A stretch of DNA of 64,000 nucleotides from Bacillus tianshenii (GCA_020524525.2 CP129018.1:2484115-2548114); one strand, 5' to 3'. Shown: positions 43,559 through 53,385, counted from the first letter of the stretch. The notes: generated by a model not told the origin, from the sequence alone. A program made the numbers and translations.

Positions 43559-44644
43559 TTAATTAAATGTAATCTCTTGTACTTTAGCTGCATCTAAGCG
43601 TTTGATAACCTCAACGATTAGTTTGACTGCATTGTCAAAGTCGTCACGATGTAGCATTGCTGCATGTGAGTGGATGTAGCGTGTTGCTACTGTGATTGAG
43701 AGGGCAGGAACACCGTTTGCTGTTAGGTGGATGGAGCCTGAATCTGTTCCGCCGCCTGCCATTGAATCGAATTGGTATGGGATGTTGTTTTCTTCCGCTG
43801 TTTCAACAACGAAGTCGCGCAGGCCTTTATGTGAAACCATGGATGCATCATAAAGGATGATTTGCGGACCTTCACCCATTTTACTGTTTGCTTCTTTGTC
43901 CGTGATACCTGGTGTGTCGCCAGCAATCCCTACATCAACAGCAAAGCCGATATCAGGCTTGATGAAGTTTGTCGCTGTTTTCGCACCGCGTAAACCAACT
44001 TCCTCTTGAACTGTTCCAACACCGTATACTTCGTTCGGATGGTCAGCACCTTGAAGGTTCTTCAACACATCAATTGCAATCGCACAGCCGATACGGTTAT
44101 CCCAAGCTTTCGCAAGAAGCATCTTCTCGTTGTTCATTACTGTAAATTCAAAATAAGGAACGATCGAATCACCCGGAAGAACGCCCCATTCCATTGCTTC
44201 CTCTTTGCTTGATGCACCGATATCAATGAACATATCTTTAATGTCAACCGGCTTTTTGCGCGCTTCTGGAGGCAAGATGTGAGGTGGCTTTGAGCCGATA
44301 ATGCCTGTTACATTGCCTTTTTTCGTCATGATTGTGACACGCTGTGCCAGCATAACCTGTGACCACCAGCCGCCGACTGTTTGGAAGCGAAGGAAGCCTT
44401 TATCTGTAATTTTTGTTACCATGAAGCCGACTTCATCTAAGTGGCCAGCAACCATAATTTTCGGTCCGCCTTCAAGTCCTGTTTTGCGAGCAATAATGCT
44501 TCCTAAGTTATCATGCATAATTTCGTCTGCATATGGTGCAATATACTTTCTCATCACATCGCGTGCTTCACGCTCATGACCCGGAATCCCTTTCGCATCT
44601 GTTAAGTCTTTCAGCATTGTTAACGTTTCATCCCACTTTGTCAT
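43559..44644 (-). CDS. ysdC: M42-family metallo-aminopeptidase
   Basis: A 361-residue M42 glutamyl-aminopeptidase/endoglucanase-like protein. The two-metal site is visible: A-G-H-L-D-E-V-G (His and Asp), W-D-N-R-I-G-C-A (bridging Asp), [11 protein letters not shown] (catalytic and metal Glu) and R-Y-I-H-S-H (last His). The ATG at 44644 follows GGAGGAA; the in-frame ATG at 44665 would place the site inside the gene. It corresponds to B. subtilis ysdC. Confidence 0.93.
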   Translation of the reverse strand: MTKWDETLTMLKDLTDAKGIPGHEREARDVMRKYIAPYADEIMHDNLGSIIARKTGLEGGPKIMVAGHLDEVGFMVTKITDKGFLRFQTVGGWWSQVMLAQRVTIMTKKGNVTGIIGSKPPHILPPEARKKPVDIKDMFIDIGASSKEEAMEWGVLPGDSIVPYFEFTVMNNEKMLLAKAWDNRIGCAIAIDVLKNLQGADHPNEVYGVGTVQEEVGLRGAKTATNFIKPDIGFAVDVGIAGDTPGITDKEANSKMGEGPQIILYDASMVSHKGLRDFVVETAEENNIPYQFDSMAGGGTDSGSIHLTANGVPALSITVATRYIHSHAAMLHRDDFDNAVKLIVEVIKRLDAAKVQEITFN

Positions 44645-44701
44645 ATGTACCGTTTCCTCCTTCATTCATTTCAAGTATGTTTTTTAATAAGCACTTTCAT
44701 T

Positions 44702-44730
44702 ATTATACCCTTTTATGGCATTATTCACAA
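44702..44730 (-). promoter_or_regulatory. Sigma-A promoter of ysdC
   Basis: On the minus strand TTGTGA, 17 bases, TATAAT. Confidence 0.72.
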
Positions 44731-44761
44731 AAAATGCGTTTCCAAATTGCAGAAAGTTTGC

Positions 44762-45253
44762 TTAATAACCGCTGTCCTGCCGCTCATGATTCACTTCATT
44801 TTTCGCATCATAAGCCAATTCAATCTGCTCCACAGAAAAGCCTAATAGCTTTCCTAATATAAAGAATTCTGTCATCACTTGTTGATAACTTTCGACATCT
44901 TTTTTCTCTCGAATTTCTTGAATAACAGCGTAAAGCTGTTGAAATTGTTCCACAAGTGTCGTTTCTTTAAACGGCTGCTCTGCAACAACCTTATCCTCAA
45001 ATCCAAGCTCAATTCCGATCGATAGAATGAAATGAAGGCCATCAACGTATTCCTCTAACACAATGTCCTCTGGTGCGGAAGGCTTCTTACTCCAAAACTT
45101 AAAGCATCGTGTTTCATTTGCCAGCTCACCAAGCTCAACAAACAGCGCCAGAACTTTTTCCTCAAACAAAGTACGATTATGTAATTGATGTTCTTCTTTA
45201 ATACGCGCATCCAGTGTTCGTTGCATATCAAATAATTTTTTTAAAGAAATCAT
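44762..45253 (-). CDS. Dimeric dUTPase-like NTP pyrophosphatase
   Basis: About 163 residues of the all-alpha NTP pyrophosphatase superfamily (dUTPase_2), which hydrolyses dUTP to dUMP and keeps uracil out of DNA. The metal-binding helices show E-L-G-E-L-A-N-E and E-E-Y-V-D-G-L-H-F, a typical E-x2-E and E-x3-D arrangement; F-K-F-W-S lies between. The ATG at 45253 follows AAGGAGGA, so the 13 residues upstream are dropped. It is divergent from ysdB. Related Bacillus genes are often phage-borne, but here the setting is chromosomal. Confidence 0.88.
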   Translation of the reverse strand: MISLKKLFDMQRTLDARIKEEHQLHNRTLFEEKVLALFVELGELANETRCFKFWSKKPSAPEDIVLEEYVDGLHFILSIGIELGFEDKVVAEQPFKETTLVEQFQQLYAVIQEIREKKDVESYQQVMTEFFILGKLLGFSVEQIELAYDAKNEVNHERQDSGY

Positions 45254-45271
45254 AAAAAAATCCTCCTTTTT

Positions 45272-45297
45272 TGAAACCTTTTTACCTCCCATCCGTA
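45272..45297 (+). promoter_or_regulatory. Sigma-W promoter of ysdB
   Basis: TGAAAC, 16 bases, CGTA, an exact match to the ECF sigma-W consensus, about 40 bases before ysdB. B. subtilis ysdB belongs to the sigma-W regulon. Confidence 0.82.
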
Positions 45298-45335
45298 TAT
45301 GTACAAAACGGACGAACTACAGGCAGGTGAGTGAA

Positions 45336-45722
45336 ATGTTTGTCATACTCTTCCGCTTATTTATTATAGCGGCGATCATTGCCCTTATTTACACCTTTAC
45401 AAAGTATTTACTAAATCCGAAACGTAAATTAGAACTAGCCCAAGAAAGAGGGACTTTTTATTACCTTGATGACAAAAGCAATGTGCGCAAAAATTTATTT
45501 ATTACGTACAAAGGTGTGCTTTTTGAAGGTGAAAAGTATTTAGGCACAACAGAACGAGCATTTGAAGTTGTGTCCATTACAATTTGGCCGCTTCATCCCG
45601 ACAAGCTGCAAGGCTTGAGTCGTGATGATTTTTATTTTATCGAAAAAGAGCTGTTAATTCAGTACCCAGAAGCAACGATCGAATGGAAAAGTCCTGTCAA
45701 AGAATTCCTTAAAACACATTGA
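45336..45722 (+). CDS. ysdB: Sigma-W-regulated membrane protein YsdB
   Basis: A 128-residue protein with one N-terminal membrane span (about 3-22) and a cytosolic domain containing L-N-P-K-R-K-L-E-L-A and T-Y-K-G-V-L-F-E-G-E-K-Y, as in B. subtilis YsdB. The function is unknown; its promoter links it to the envelope stress response. The ATG at 45336 matches the B. subtilis start; an in-frame GTG at 45327 overlaps the ribosome-binding site. Confidence 0.9.
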   Translation: MFVILFRLFIIAAIIALIYTFTKYLLNPKRKLELAQERGTFYYLDDKSNVRKNLFITYKGVLFEGEKYLGTTERAFEVVSITIWPLHPDKLQGLSRDDFYFIEKELLIQYPEATIEWKSPVKEFLKTH

Positions 45723-45725
45723 TTA

Positions 45726-45752
45726 AGCTTGGCGCCGGCCAGGCTTTTTTTA
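45726..45752 (+). terminator. Terminator of ysdB
   Basis: AGCTTGGC/GCCAGGCT stem (one G-T pair), 4-base loop, followed by a T run. Confidence 0.8.
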
Positions 45753-46034
45753 TTGCATCATTAAATAAAGCACGCCACCATAAATCAGTAGATTCAATAA
45801 GATACAAAACGGAACACCTACGACAAATGAGCGGTGTTTTGTTTTATGCCTAAACTGCTGCATACCGCCGTAAATACCAAATGCTCCGCCAAGCACTGCA
45901 AAACGCCACAATGTCTTTTCGCTTATACGGTTCCTTTGCTTTCCTTTGATAGCACGCTGTTTGTCAATGTAGACAACGATGAAGGCAGTTAAATTCATGC
46001 CAACCGCTAAGACAGCAAGAATAAGGTAACCCAT
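45750..46034 (-). CDS. ysdA: DUF1294 membrane protein YsdA
   Basis: About 94 residues with three hydrophobic spans. The family core D-K-Q-R-A-I-K and E-K-T-L-W-R-F-A-V-L-G-G-A-F-G and F-R-H-K-T-K-H-R-S-F matches YsdA. I place the start at the ATG at 46034, 6 bases after GGGAGGA. An earlier in-frame start at 46064 would fall inside the rplT terminator. The function is unknown. Confidence 0.85.
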   Translation of the reverse strand: MGYLILAVLAVGMNLTAFIVVYIDKQRAIKGKQRNRISEKTLWRFAVLGGAFGIYGGMQQFRHKTKHRSFVVGVPFCILLNLLIYGGVLYLMMQ

Positions 46035-46053
46035 TTCCATTCCTCCCGCATGC

Positions 46054-46083
46054 AAAAAGGTCACCCCTCGTTCGGGATGACCT
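46054..46083 (-). terminator. Terminator of infC-rpmI-rplT
   Basis: AGGTCA/TGACCT stem extended by CCC/GGG, with TTTTT on the minus strand, just after rplT. Confidence 0.85.
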
Positions 46084-46095
46084 CTATCTTAAAAT

Positions 46096-46452
46096 TTATT
46101 TAAGGTTTTGTTTTGCAGTTTCAGCAAGTGCTGCGAAACCTTTTTCATCGTTTACTGCAAGGTCAGCAAGCATTTTGCGGTTTACTTCGATACCAGCTTG
46201 CTTAAGACCAAACATAAGACGGCTGTAAGAGATACCGTTCATGCGTGCTGCAGCATTGATACGAGCGATCCAAAGCTTACGGAAGTCGCGCTTCTTCTGG
46301 CGACGGTCACGATAAGCGTACATTAGAGATTTCATTACTTGCTGCTTAGCAGTCTTAAATAAAGCATGTTTCGAACCATAATAACCTTTAGCTAGTTTTA
46401 ATACGCGTTTACGACGACGACGCGTAACTGTTCCACCTTTTACACGTGGCAT
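46096..46452 (-). CDS. rplT: 50S ribosomal protein L20
   Basis: The 118-residue L20, a 23S rRNA-binding assembly protein, with the basic N-terminal extension ([17 protein letters not shown]) and a globular C-terminus with [11 protein letters not shown]. In B. subtilis L20 also represses this operon through the infC leader. Last gene of infC-rpmI-rplT. Confidence 0.98.
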   Translation of the reverse strand: MPRVKGGTVTRRRRKRVLKLAKGYYGSKHALFKTAKQQVMKSLMYAYRDRRQKKRDFRKLWIARINAAARMNGISYSRLMFGLKQAGIEVNRKMLADLAVNDEKGFAALAETAKQNLK

Positions 46453-46489
46453 AGCAATTCCCTCCTATTTCATACAATCCGTTTCGATT

Positions 46490-46690
46490 TTACTTCATGT
46501 TGTCAAGCATTTGACGGATACGTTTGTAATCGCCTGCGCTTACCATTGCAGACTTACGAAGCTTACGCTTTTGTTTTTGAGACTTGTTCGCAAACAAGTG
46601 GCTTGTATAAGCGTGTGAACGTTTTAGTTTACCAGAACCAGTTTTCTTGAAACGTTTTTGCGAACCTTTGTGCGTTTTCATTTTTGGCAT
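46490..46690 (-). CDS. rpmI: 50S ribosomal protein L35
   Basis: A 66-residue basic ribosomal protein, starting [15 protein letters not shown]. The ATG at 46690 follows AAGGAGGA; in-frame codons further upstream overlap the infC end and are not needed. Second gene of the operon. Confidence 0.97.
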   Translation of the reverse strand: MPKMKTHKGSQKRFKKTGSGKLKRSHAYTSHLFANKSQKQKRKLRKSAMVSAGDYKRIRQMLDNMK

Positions 46691-46733
46691 ATCGGTTTCC
46701 TCCTTGTCATTGCTGCGACAGACAAGTACTGAA

Positions 46734-47258
46734 TTACTTGTCCTTATCAGGTTTTGGTGCAAGCATTAAGAACATGCTGCGACCTTCCATTTTCGGCTTT
46801 GTTTCCACTGTACCAAGTTCGGCACACTCTTCAGCAAAGCGTTCTAATACCTTTTGACCAAGGTCTTTATGGGTAATGGCACGACCACGGAAGCGAATGC
46901 TCGCTTTCACTTTGTCGCCCTTTTCCAAGAATTTACGTGCATTACGAAGCTTTGTATTGAAATCATGCTCCTCAATACCTGGGCTAAGGCGCACTTCTTT
47001 AATATTGATGATTTTTTGTTTTTTACGAGCTTCTTTGTCTTTCTTCTGTTGCTCGTAACGGTATTTCCCGTAATCCATGATACGGCATACCGGTGGTTTA
47101 GCATTCGGCGCAACCATTACAAGATCAAGGTTTGCGTTTTGTGCCATTTCTAATGCTTCATTGCGAGATTTAACTCCAACTTGGTCCCCGTTAGCACCGA
47201 TGAGACGTACTTCGCGAGCGCGAATCGACTCATTCACAATCATGTCTTTACTAATAAT
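46734..47258 (-). CDS. infC: Translation initiation factor IF-3 (ATT start)
   Basis: The 174-residue IF-3 binds the 30S subunit and checks start-codon pairing. The N-domain shows [12 protein letters not shown] and G-x-Q-V-G, the linker is basic, and the C-domain has [12 protein letters not shown] and F-R-G-R-A-I-T-H. The start is ATT at 47258, followed by another ATT and S-K-D: GGAGGTGG stands 6 bases upstream, and an AUU start is the conserved hallmark of infC, allowing IF-3 to limit its own translation. Longer in-frame readings from upstream run through the leader terminator and are rejected. Confidence 0.93.
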   Translation of the reverse strand: MISKDMIVNESIRAREVRLIGANGDQVGVKSRNEALEMAQNANLDLVMVAPNAKPPVCRIMDYGKYRYEQQKKDKEARKKQKIINIKEVRLSPGIEEHDFNTKLRNARKFLEKGDKVKASIRFRGRAITHKDLGQKVLERFAEECAELGTVETKPKMEGRSMFLMLAPKPDKDK

Positions 47259-47261
47259 CAG

Positions 47262-47530
47262 CCACCTCCAAGGTTTATTCGTGCTGCCATTACAGCAGCG
47301 TGATTCAGGATTTCCTAAATCTTTTGTTGCACGCGTTCGTTTGGGAGAAGATTTTGTTCGCACAAAAAAAGCGTCGGTACACATTGCACCCACACTACTC
47401 CTATCGCAAACTAAACCAAAGTTTAAGTTTAACAATATAAAACCCGCCAACTGCGCCCATGCGCGTCAATCAGGTGAGAAGCTGTGGTGCCTCTTCTTGC
47501 CGCAAACGTCTATTTATTTGATTACCTTGG
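47262..47530 (-). ncRNA. Leader of infC-rpmI-rplT (L20-type attenuator)
   Basis: A leader of roughly 270 bases between the promoter and infC. It contains an internal intrinsic terminator (47364-47396) about 100 bases before infC. In B. subtilis L20 binds a leader at this position and promotes premature termination; the arrangement here fits that. Confidence 0.72.
47364..47396 (-). terminator. Internal terminator in the infC leader
   Basis: On the minus strand GTGTGGGTGCA-ATG-TGTACCGACGC (one mismatch, some G-T pairs) followed by seven T, well upstream of infC. Confidence 0.78.
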
Positions 47531-47532
47531 TA

Positions 47533-47562
47533 AGCATAGCATAATTTCATTTCAAATGTCAA
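47533..47562 (-). promoter_or_regulatory. Sigma-A promoter of the infC operon
   Basis: On the minus strand TTGACA, 18 bases, TATGCT. Confidence 0.68.
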
Positions 47563-47650
47563 GAAACCATGATCGCTTCACAACGTTTTTTATCTTACAG
47601 GAAATCAATTCACTTGGCAATAGTTTTTTAAGAAACATTTTGCTCTACAA

Positions 47651-47682
47651 AAAATGACTGAGGAAAACTCCTCAGCCATTTT
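47651..47682 (-). terminator. Terminator of thrS
   Basis: A 14-bp stem with one mismatch around CTGAGGA/TCCTCAG, T run on the minus strand, 9 bases after the thrS stop. Confidence 0.88.
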
Positions 47683-47690
47683 ACACGGTT

Positions 47691-49628
47691 TTATTTATGA
47701 TTGTTTACGACGTCTTTTAATTCTAAGACAAACTCGCTAAGTGGTTTTGTTGCTGAGTCTTTTTCGCCATATTTGCGAACATTAACCGCTTCTTCACTAA
47801 TTTCGTTGTCCCCAACAACAAGCTGATAAGGGATCTTTTGCATTTGTGCTTCACGGATTTTGTAGCCAATCTTTTCATCGCGCTCATCCACTTCAACACG
47901 GAGACCTTCACGCTGCAGTTGCTCTTGCACTTTCTTCGCGTAATCAAGGTGTACATCTGCTGAAACTGGAATGACTTTTGCTTGAACAGGCGCTAACCAT
48001 GTTGGGAATGCTCCTTTGTACTCTTCAATTAAGAAGGCCACAAAGCGTTCCATTGTTGAAACGACACCGCGGTGGATAACAACTGGGCGGTGATCTTTTC
48101 CGTCTTCACCTTTATATGTGAGATCGAAACGCTCTGGCAGCAAGAAGTCAAGCTGTACAGTTGATAATGTTTCGTCTTTTCCTAGTGCAGTGCGGACCTG
48201 GACATCAAGCTTCGGGCCATAGAATGCCGCTTCTCCGTCTGCTTCAACATAGTCTAGCTCAAGCTCGTCCATCGCTTCCTTCAGCATTGCCTGAGCCTTG
48301 TTCCACATTTCATCGTCATCAAAGTATTTCTCTTTGTCTTCTGGATCACGATATGATAAGCGGAAATAGTACTCATTTAAGCCGAAATCTTTGTACACTT
48401 CTTGAATTAAGTGAACAACGCGGACAAACTCTTCTTTAATTTGGTCGTGACGAGCGAAGATATGAGCATCATTCAATGTCATCCCACGCACACGCTGTAA
48501 GCCAGTTAGTGCACCAGACATTTCATAACGGTGCATTGTACCAAGCTCTGCAATTCGGATTGGTAGCTCGCGATAGCTGTGCAAGCTGTTCTTATACACC
48601 ATCATGTGATGTGGACAGTTCATCGGACGAAGCACTAAGTCTTCGTTATCCATTTCCATAATTGGGAACATATCATCTTGATAATGGTCCCAGTGACCGC
48701 TTGTTTTATACAGCTCAGCACTTCCAAGTACAGGTGTATACACGTGATCATAACCTAGGCGTTCTTCTTTATCAACGATGTAGCGTTCGATAATGCGGCG
48801 AATTGTTGCGCCTTTTGGAAGCCAAAGCGGAAGCCCTTGACCAACCTTTTGTGAAACTGTAAATAAATTAAGCTCTTTGCCAAGCTTACGGTGGTCGCGC
48901 TCTTTTGCTTCCTCAAGCAGGCGAAGGTGTTCGTTCAGTTCGCTCTTCTTAAAGAAAGCTGTTCCATAGATACGTTGCAGCATTTTGTTGTCACTGTTTC
49001 CACGCCAGTACGCACCTGCAACGCTCATTAACTTGAATACTTTAATTTTACTTGTTTGCGGAACGTGAACGCCGCGGCAAAGGTCGAAAAATTCGCCTTG
49101 CTCATAAATTGTCAACGCATCACCTTCAGGGATATCATCGATTAATTCAAGCTTCAGGTCATCACTGATTTCCTGATACATTTGCTTTGCTTCATCACGG
49201 CTAACTTCCTTACGCACAACCTCTAGGTTTTCATCGACAATCTTCTGCATTTCCTTCTCAATTTTCGGAAGGTCTTCTGCTGAAATGTGTTCAGGTGTAT
49301 CGATATCATAGTAGAAGCCGCCCTCAATAACCGGGCCAACGCCAAGCTTTACGTCGCTATACAAACGCTTAATAGCCTGTGCCATTAAATGCGCTGTACT
49401 ATGACGAAGGATCTCAAGTGCTTCATCTGTACCTTCTGTCACAATTTCAATTGCACCATCCTTTTCAATCGGACGGCGTAAATCAATGATTTCACCATCT
49501 AACTTACCTGCGAATGCTTTTTTCTTTAAGCCAGGGCTAATGCTGGCTGCAATATCTTCAGTTGTCGTTCCCTTAGGAAACTCCTTTACCGCGCCATCTG
49601 GGAACGTAATATTAAGAACGTCAGACAT
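47691..49628 (-). CDS. thrS: Threonyl-tRNA synthetase
   Basis: The 645-residue class II synthetase charges tRNA-Thr. It has an N-terminal TGS domain (1-60), the second additional (editing) domain with [10 protein letters not shown] near 75-84, and the catalytic core with M-N-C-P-H-H-M supplying the zinc Cys. The anticodon-binding domain is C-terminal (about 540-640). The T-box upstream controls it by tRNA-Thr charging. Confidence 0.97.
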   Translation of the reverse strand: MSDVLNITFPDGAVKEFPKGTTTEDIAASISPGLKKKAFAGKLDGEIIDLRRPIEKDGAIEIVTEGTDEALEILRHSTAHLMAQAIKRLYSDVKLGVGPVIEGGFYYDIDTPEHISAEDLPKIEKEMQKIVDENLEVVRKEVSRDEAKQMYQEISDDLKLELIDDIPEGDALTIYEQGEFFDLCRGVHVPQTSKIKVFKLMSVAGAYWRGNSDNKMLQRIYGTAFFKKSELNEHLRLLEEAKERDHRKLGKELNLFTVSQKVGQGLPLWLPKGATIRRIIERYIVDKEERLGYDHVYTPVLGSAELYKTSGHWDHYQDDMFPIMEMDNEDLVLRPMNCPHHMMVYKNSLHSYRELPIRIAELGTMHRYEMSGALTGLQRVRGMTLNDAHIFARHDQIKEEFVRVVHLIQEVYKDFGLNEYYFRLSYRDPEDKEKYFDDDEMWNKAQAMLKEAMDELELDYVEADGEAAFYGPKLDVQVRTALGKDETLSTVQLDFLLPERFDLTYKGEDGKDHRPVVIHRGVVSTMERFVAFLIEEYKGAFPTWLAPVQAKVIPVSADVHLDYAKKVQEQLQREGLRVEVDERDEKIGYKIREAQMQKIPYQLVVGDNEISEEAVNVRKYGEKDSATKPLSEFVLELKDVVNNHK

Positions 49629-49661
49629 ACTTTTTCACTCCTTCATAAAATTTTGCATATA

Positions 49662-49925
49662 AAAAACACCCATCCCTAGAAAAGGGACGAGTGTTATACC
49701 CGTGGTTCCACCCTAAATTTCCATACAGATAGACTTCACCTGTACAGCTTCATTAAATGATAACGGCATTGGAGACCGTCGACGGTTGTTGCCCCGTCGA
49801 AGTTTAGAGGTGGTAAGCAGATCTTCCGTGTTAGGAAGCTCCCAGCCTTGGCTTCCCTCTCTGTGAACCGTAAAAATTGCTCATGTCCTCATCATCACTG
49901 TTAACAAACTCGATTAATAACTTAT
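49662..49925 (-). ncRNA. T-box leader of thrS (Thr specifier)
   Basis: The T-box AGGGTGGAACCACGG reads on the minus strand near 49701-49715 and is followed by the terminator stem (ACTCGTCCC.. with ..GGGATGGGTGT, then TTTTTT). The specifier region reads T-T-ACC-A-C-C-T-C, an ACC Thr codon with the conserved following A. It accounts for the 329-base gap before thrS together with its promoter. Confidence 0.93.
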
Positions 49926-49932
49926 GTAGGAT

Positions 49933-49961
49933 ATTATATGCACAATTTGACACAAAATCAA
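49933..49961 (-). promoter_or_regulatory. Sigma-A promoter of thrS
   Basis: On the minus strand TTGATT, 17 bases, TATAAT, at the end of ytxC and directly before the T-box. Confidence 0.82.
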
Positions 49962-50824
49962 GAATCAATTCGAGTTTGTTTCAGAGAGCCCCAATTTCTT
50001 TTTGCATGAATCGATATTCTCTCAAGAAAGATATTTTGCAATGTCCGCACAACACCTCTATCAGGCTCGTTTGTATAGATGTATAACCTTGCAGGTGCAA
50101 TCGAAATGAGCGGTGCAATGACAGATGCTCCGGCATCTAAGTCATTCATCCGCCACAGTTCCTCATCAATTAACTGCAGTAAACGCTCTCGCTCAATGAC
50201 TGACCCCGATGGAAGAAACACTTGAAACTCCTCCTCATCCACCACATGCAGCTCCCAATAAAGCGGCGGCTTCTCACTTAAGTAGTGACGTAAATGCTCC
50301 ACAAATGCTTGATATTCCTGCTCAAGCTTGTATTCATCAATTGCCGCTTCCACCGTGACAAACAACCTCTCCTGATACTCCTTCAGTCGAAAATGTAAAA
50401 AAGACTCAAATGAAAAGGAAATATTCGGAGTTAAGAAGTTTTGCAATGCCTCCTCAATCAAATCAATGTGTGTTCGCTGTTTGCTGATTCGCTGCTGATA
50501 AATGACATCCTCCTTCTCACCATCAAGTAAAGAACGAGCAATCGAAAGAATCTGTTCCTGCTCTTCCTCATCTGTAAAATAAAACATCTGGCGAATCATT
50601 TGCTGCATCCATCGATTCTCCACCGTTGTCACAATAAACGTTCTCATGATTGGGATAAGCCATGTATGTAAGCCGCGCACACTTTGTCCGCCGCAATGGA
50701 TTCGAATGATATTCTCTGGTGAAAAATGCCGTTCAATCTCAAAGTCTTGTTTTTTCTTCACCAACCGTAAAGCATCGTAGAAGGATGCCGCTTCCTCCCC
50801 TTTACGAAAATGAATCGCGATCAC
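49958..50824 (-). CDS. ytxC: YtxC family sporulation-linked protein
   Basis: A 288-residue soluble protein of the YtxC family, found in spore formers between thrS and dnaI; its function is not defined. It is rich in charged helices, with F-Y-F-T-D-E-E-E-Q-E and F-L-H-F-R-L-K-E-Y in the middle, and no catalytic motif is obvious. I prefer GTG at 50824, 6 bases after GGGGGG, over the ATG at 50851. Confidence 0.78.
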   Translation of the reverse strand: MIAIHFRKGEEAASFYDALRLVKKKQDFEIERHFSPENIIRIHCGGQSVRGLHTWLIPIMRTFIVTTVENRWMQQMIRQMFYFTDEEEQEQILSIARSLLDGEKEDVIYQQRISKQRTHIDLIEEALQNFLTPNISFSFESFLHFRLKEYQERLFVTVEAAIDEYKLEQEYQAFVEHLRHYLSEKPPLYWELHVVDEEEFQVFLPSGSVIERERLLQLIDEELWRMNDLDAGASVIAPLISIAPARLYIYTNEPDRGVVRTLQNIFLERISIHAKRNWGSLKQTRIDS

Positions 50825-50935
50825 ATTAGTCCCCCCTTCGCCAACAAACAAACATCGTTACCGTTACTCTTTACATTTATATGGGGACAACCTAAAAAAA
50901 TACCGCCAGCTTTGAAAGCTAACGGTATTTTTTCG

Positions 50936-51886
50936 TTAATCAGTCATTAAATCGCGATAATTTGTGCCGCTGATCGGCATGGGCTTAGCTAAATACTTAA
51001 TTCGCTCCATAATCCGGGCTGCCTTCAACTGTTCAACTTCACCACGCTGGGTATACGTAAGGTGGTGCTCAAGCTCTGAAAAGCTGGCATTAGAGGCGAA
51101 GAAGGTCGGCAGCTTCTCCATCATACGATATTGAAGAATCGTTCCGAGAACTTCATCCCTTACCCAGCTTGATACAGACTCAGCCCCAATATCATCGAGC
51201 ATTAAGATTTCAGCAGTTTTTACGACTTCAAGCTTCTTATCCAACGTGCCGTCTTGAAGAGAGCCTTTAATCTCACGCAAAAATTCAGGTACATAGACGA
51301 GCATTGAACTCACATCGCGGTCAGCTAATTCATTCGCAAGGGCGCCAAGCAAATAGGTTTTCCCTACACCAAATTTGCCATACAAGTATAACCCTTTTTG
51401 AAAATGCTCTTTCTGATAAGTCCTTGCAAAGTTTAATGCCGCTTTAAATGCTTCCATCTTCTCTTTATTCGCGTTATTGAAATCAAAATCATCAAACGAA
51501 GCTCTGAGCACTTCTTTCGGCATGTACATACTCTGCAACATCCGTTGCTGACGCTGACGTTCTTCTTCTCGCCGCTGCTTTTGACACGTTTCATACTGGA
51601 TATCAATACGAGAACCGCTAATAAACAGCCGTGGCCAATGCCCTTTGAAAATATTTTTGCACTCTCTTGCACTCGGACATTCACTGCAATCTTTCTTCTG
51701 TTCGACAAATTCATATAATTTCACTAAAGAACGTTCAATCATGTCACGGTTTAATTGTTGCTCATGCTCAGAGATAAATGCTTGTACATCGGGGTCATTC
51801 ATCACTGTCTGCTTTAACATATCATAACGCTCTTTAAACCCCGGGCGGTTTGCGAAAGCGCGGAGTGATCGTTGAATTGGTTCCAT
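50936..51886 (-). CDS. dnaI: Primosomal protein DnaI (helicase loader)
   Basis: A 316-residue AAA+ helicase loader that puts the replicative helicase onto DNA at oriC and restart sites. The N-terminal domain holds the zinc Cys cluster C-S-E-C-P-S-A-R-E-C near 70. The ATPase core has Walker A Y-G-K-F-G-V-G-K-T near 172 and Walker B L-M-L-D-D-I-G-A-E. The second of two adjacent ATGs is chosen for its distance from GAGGGTGG. It is downstream of dnaB in a replication operon. Confidence 0.94.
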   Translation of the reverse strand: MEPIQRSLRAFANRPGFKERYDMLKQTVMNDPDVQAFISEHEQQLNRDMIERSLVKLYEFVEQKKDCSECPSARECKNIFKGHWPRLFISGSRIDIQYETCQKQRREEERQRQQRMLQSMYMPKEVLRASFDDFDFNNANKEKMEAFKAALNFARTYQKEHFQKGLYLYGKFGVGKTYLLGALANELADRDVSSMLVYVPEFLREIKGSLQDGTLDKKLEVVKTAEILMLDDIGAESVSSWVRDEVLGTILQYRMMEKLPTFFASNASFSELEHHLTYTQRGEVEQLKAARIMERIKYLAKPMPISGTNYRDLMTD

Positions 51887-51909
51887 CATTCCACCCTCTT
51901 ATAGCTTAA

Positions 51910-53319
51910 TTATCGTTCAGAACGTTTCTTTCGTAATTCTTCTTCTAATTCTTTGCGCATTTGGTCAAGGGACTCATCAGCTTGTCCTGATTGCTCATCT
52001 GTTTCATCCTTCTTAAACCAATCTGGAAGCTTTTCTTTCCGCACAAACTTCCGCTTCGGTGCTGAAGAGGAACGCTTTGACTTGTTCTCTTCCCACTCTT
52101 GATACTTTTGGTGCTCTTCTTTGGCGATCTTCATCGCCTCAGGCACTGTTCTCACATTCTTTCGCGCCCAATGGGAAGCAATTTTCCTCACGTACGGCTT
52201 TGACAGCTTCATATCACTTCTTAACATAACATATTGAAGCAAGACATTCACTACTCCAGCAGGCAGGTTCTGCTTAAGCATCACTTCTTCAACAAGCTGC
52301 AAATCCTCCGTTGACGGTACAGCCCCGTTTGACAGCTCATAAATGCACTCATATGGGGATATATTCTCCAAGTGTGCCACTAACTGCTCTTCTTGTGTTT
52401 GCGGCTCTTTCCCTCGCATCGTCTGTGTCGGAATTGGTTGATGCCGTTCACTAAGAGTCGGAAGATCACCGCCGTGCTCAAGCTGATACCAGTCACGTGC
52501 CGCTTTACGAAGCTGGTCAATTTCAATCTCATCAGTGGCTGGATTTAATGCTTGAATGACTAGCTTCTGCATCTCTAACGGACTAATCCGATACACAAAC
52601 GCAAGCTTAACAATCACATCTTTCACATCTTGCGTAAAAACCTCCCGCGGCACCATTGATTTCGATAATCCATTATAAAATAACTCAAAATCAAATGACC
52701 GCTCCTCAATGCTTACAGGCTTCGCTTTCTCCCGCTCTAAATAGGCTTCTCCTGTTTCAGGCTTAAAATGCTCAAAAGCTTCCTTGCTTCTAGCTGTTAA
52801 CTCAGATGCCGAAACAGACGAGAATGTCTCATAGAAGCTTCCAGTAATATCCTCATACTGTTCCTTTTCAACCGCCTGCTCAGAAAAATATTGCTTTAAC
52901 TGATGAAAAGCACTTTTTCCAATTCGATTATATAAATAAACGTTCAACACACCGTCATAGAAAAACTGTGACGGCGTTAATGGAGGCTGAAGTTCGTACA
53001 AAAATGTCCGCACATTATCTTCATCTTTTTTCACATAGGTTTTCAACAGCCCAATGCCTTCTAGCTTCAACCTTTCGTTATAAATCACTTGCAGATTCAG
53101 CTGCATGCTATTCATTAACCGGTGATGACTAACTGTTTCAGTGAAACCATCAAGCCTGTCACTCTCCGTCCAGAGTGTCATATACAAACTCGTCGCCACT
53201 GCACCAATGAGCGGTTGATAAAGCAATGTGACGACATTCCGGTCATATGCATGCAGTAAGCCATTTTTTCGAACAATATATCGATCAACAGGAAGCACTT
53301 CTTTCCAATGCTGTGTCAA
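51910..53319 (-). CDS. dnaB: Replication initiation and membrane attachment protein DnaB
   Basis: The 469-residue Firmicutes-specific DnaB (not the helicase) acts with DnaD and DnaI in primosome assembly and attaches origin DNA to the membrane. The start is TTG at 53319 after AAAGGGGG, with W-K-E-V-L-P-V-D-R-Y at the N-terminus. The C-terminal DDBH2-type domain includes Y-E-C-I-Y-E-L-S-N-G and V-N-V-L-L-Q-Y-V, and the tail is highly charged. 20 bases separate it from dnaI. Confidence 0.92.
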   Translation of the reverse strand: MTQHWKEVLPVDRYIVRKNGLLHAYDRNVVTLLYQPLIGAVATSLYMTLWTESDRLDGFTETVSHHRLMNSMQLNLQVIYNERLKLEGIGLLKTYVKKDEDNVRTFLYELQPPLTPSQFFYDGVLNVYLYNRIGKSAFHQLKQYFSEQAVEKEQYEDITGSFYETFSSVSASELTARSKEAFEHFKPETGEAYLEREKAKPVSIEERSFDFELFYNGLSKSMVPREVFTQDVKDVIVKLAFVYRISPLEMQKLVIQALNPATDEIEIDQLRKAARDWYQLEHGGDLPTLSERHQPIPTQTMRGKEPQTQEEQLVAHLENISPYECIYELSNGAVPSTEDLQLVEEVMLKQNLPAGVVNVLLQYVMLRSDMKLSKPYVRKIASHWARKNVRTVPEAMKIAKEEHQKYQEWEENKSKRSSSAPKRKFVRKEKLPDWFKKDETDEQSGQADESLDQMRKELEEELRKKRSER

Positions 53320-53358
53320 TGCTATGCCCCCTTTATCTACAACTTCTATCCAACTTAA

Positions 53359-53385
53359 AATAGGAGCTTATACAAAGCTCCTATT
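53359..53385 (-). terminator. Terminator between nrdR and dnaB
   Basis: A 9-bp stem AATAGGAGC/GCTCCTATT with a 9-base loop overlapping the nrdR stop. The tail is short in T, so readthrough into dnaB is possible. Confidence 0.7.

Noticed and set aside
47077-47544. Plus-strand ORF of 155 codons opposite infC
   Set aside because: It is antisense to infC and its leader, with no start signal; composition reflects the other strand.
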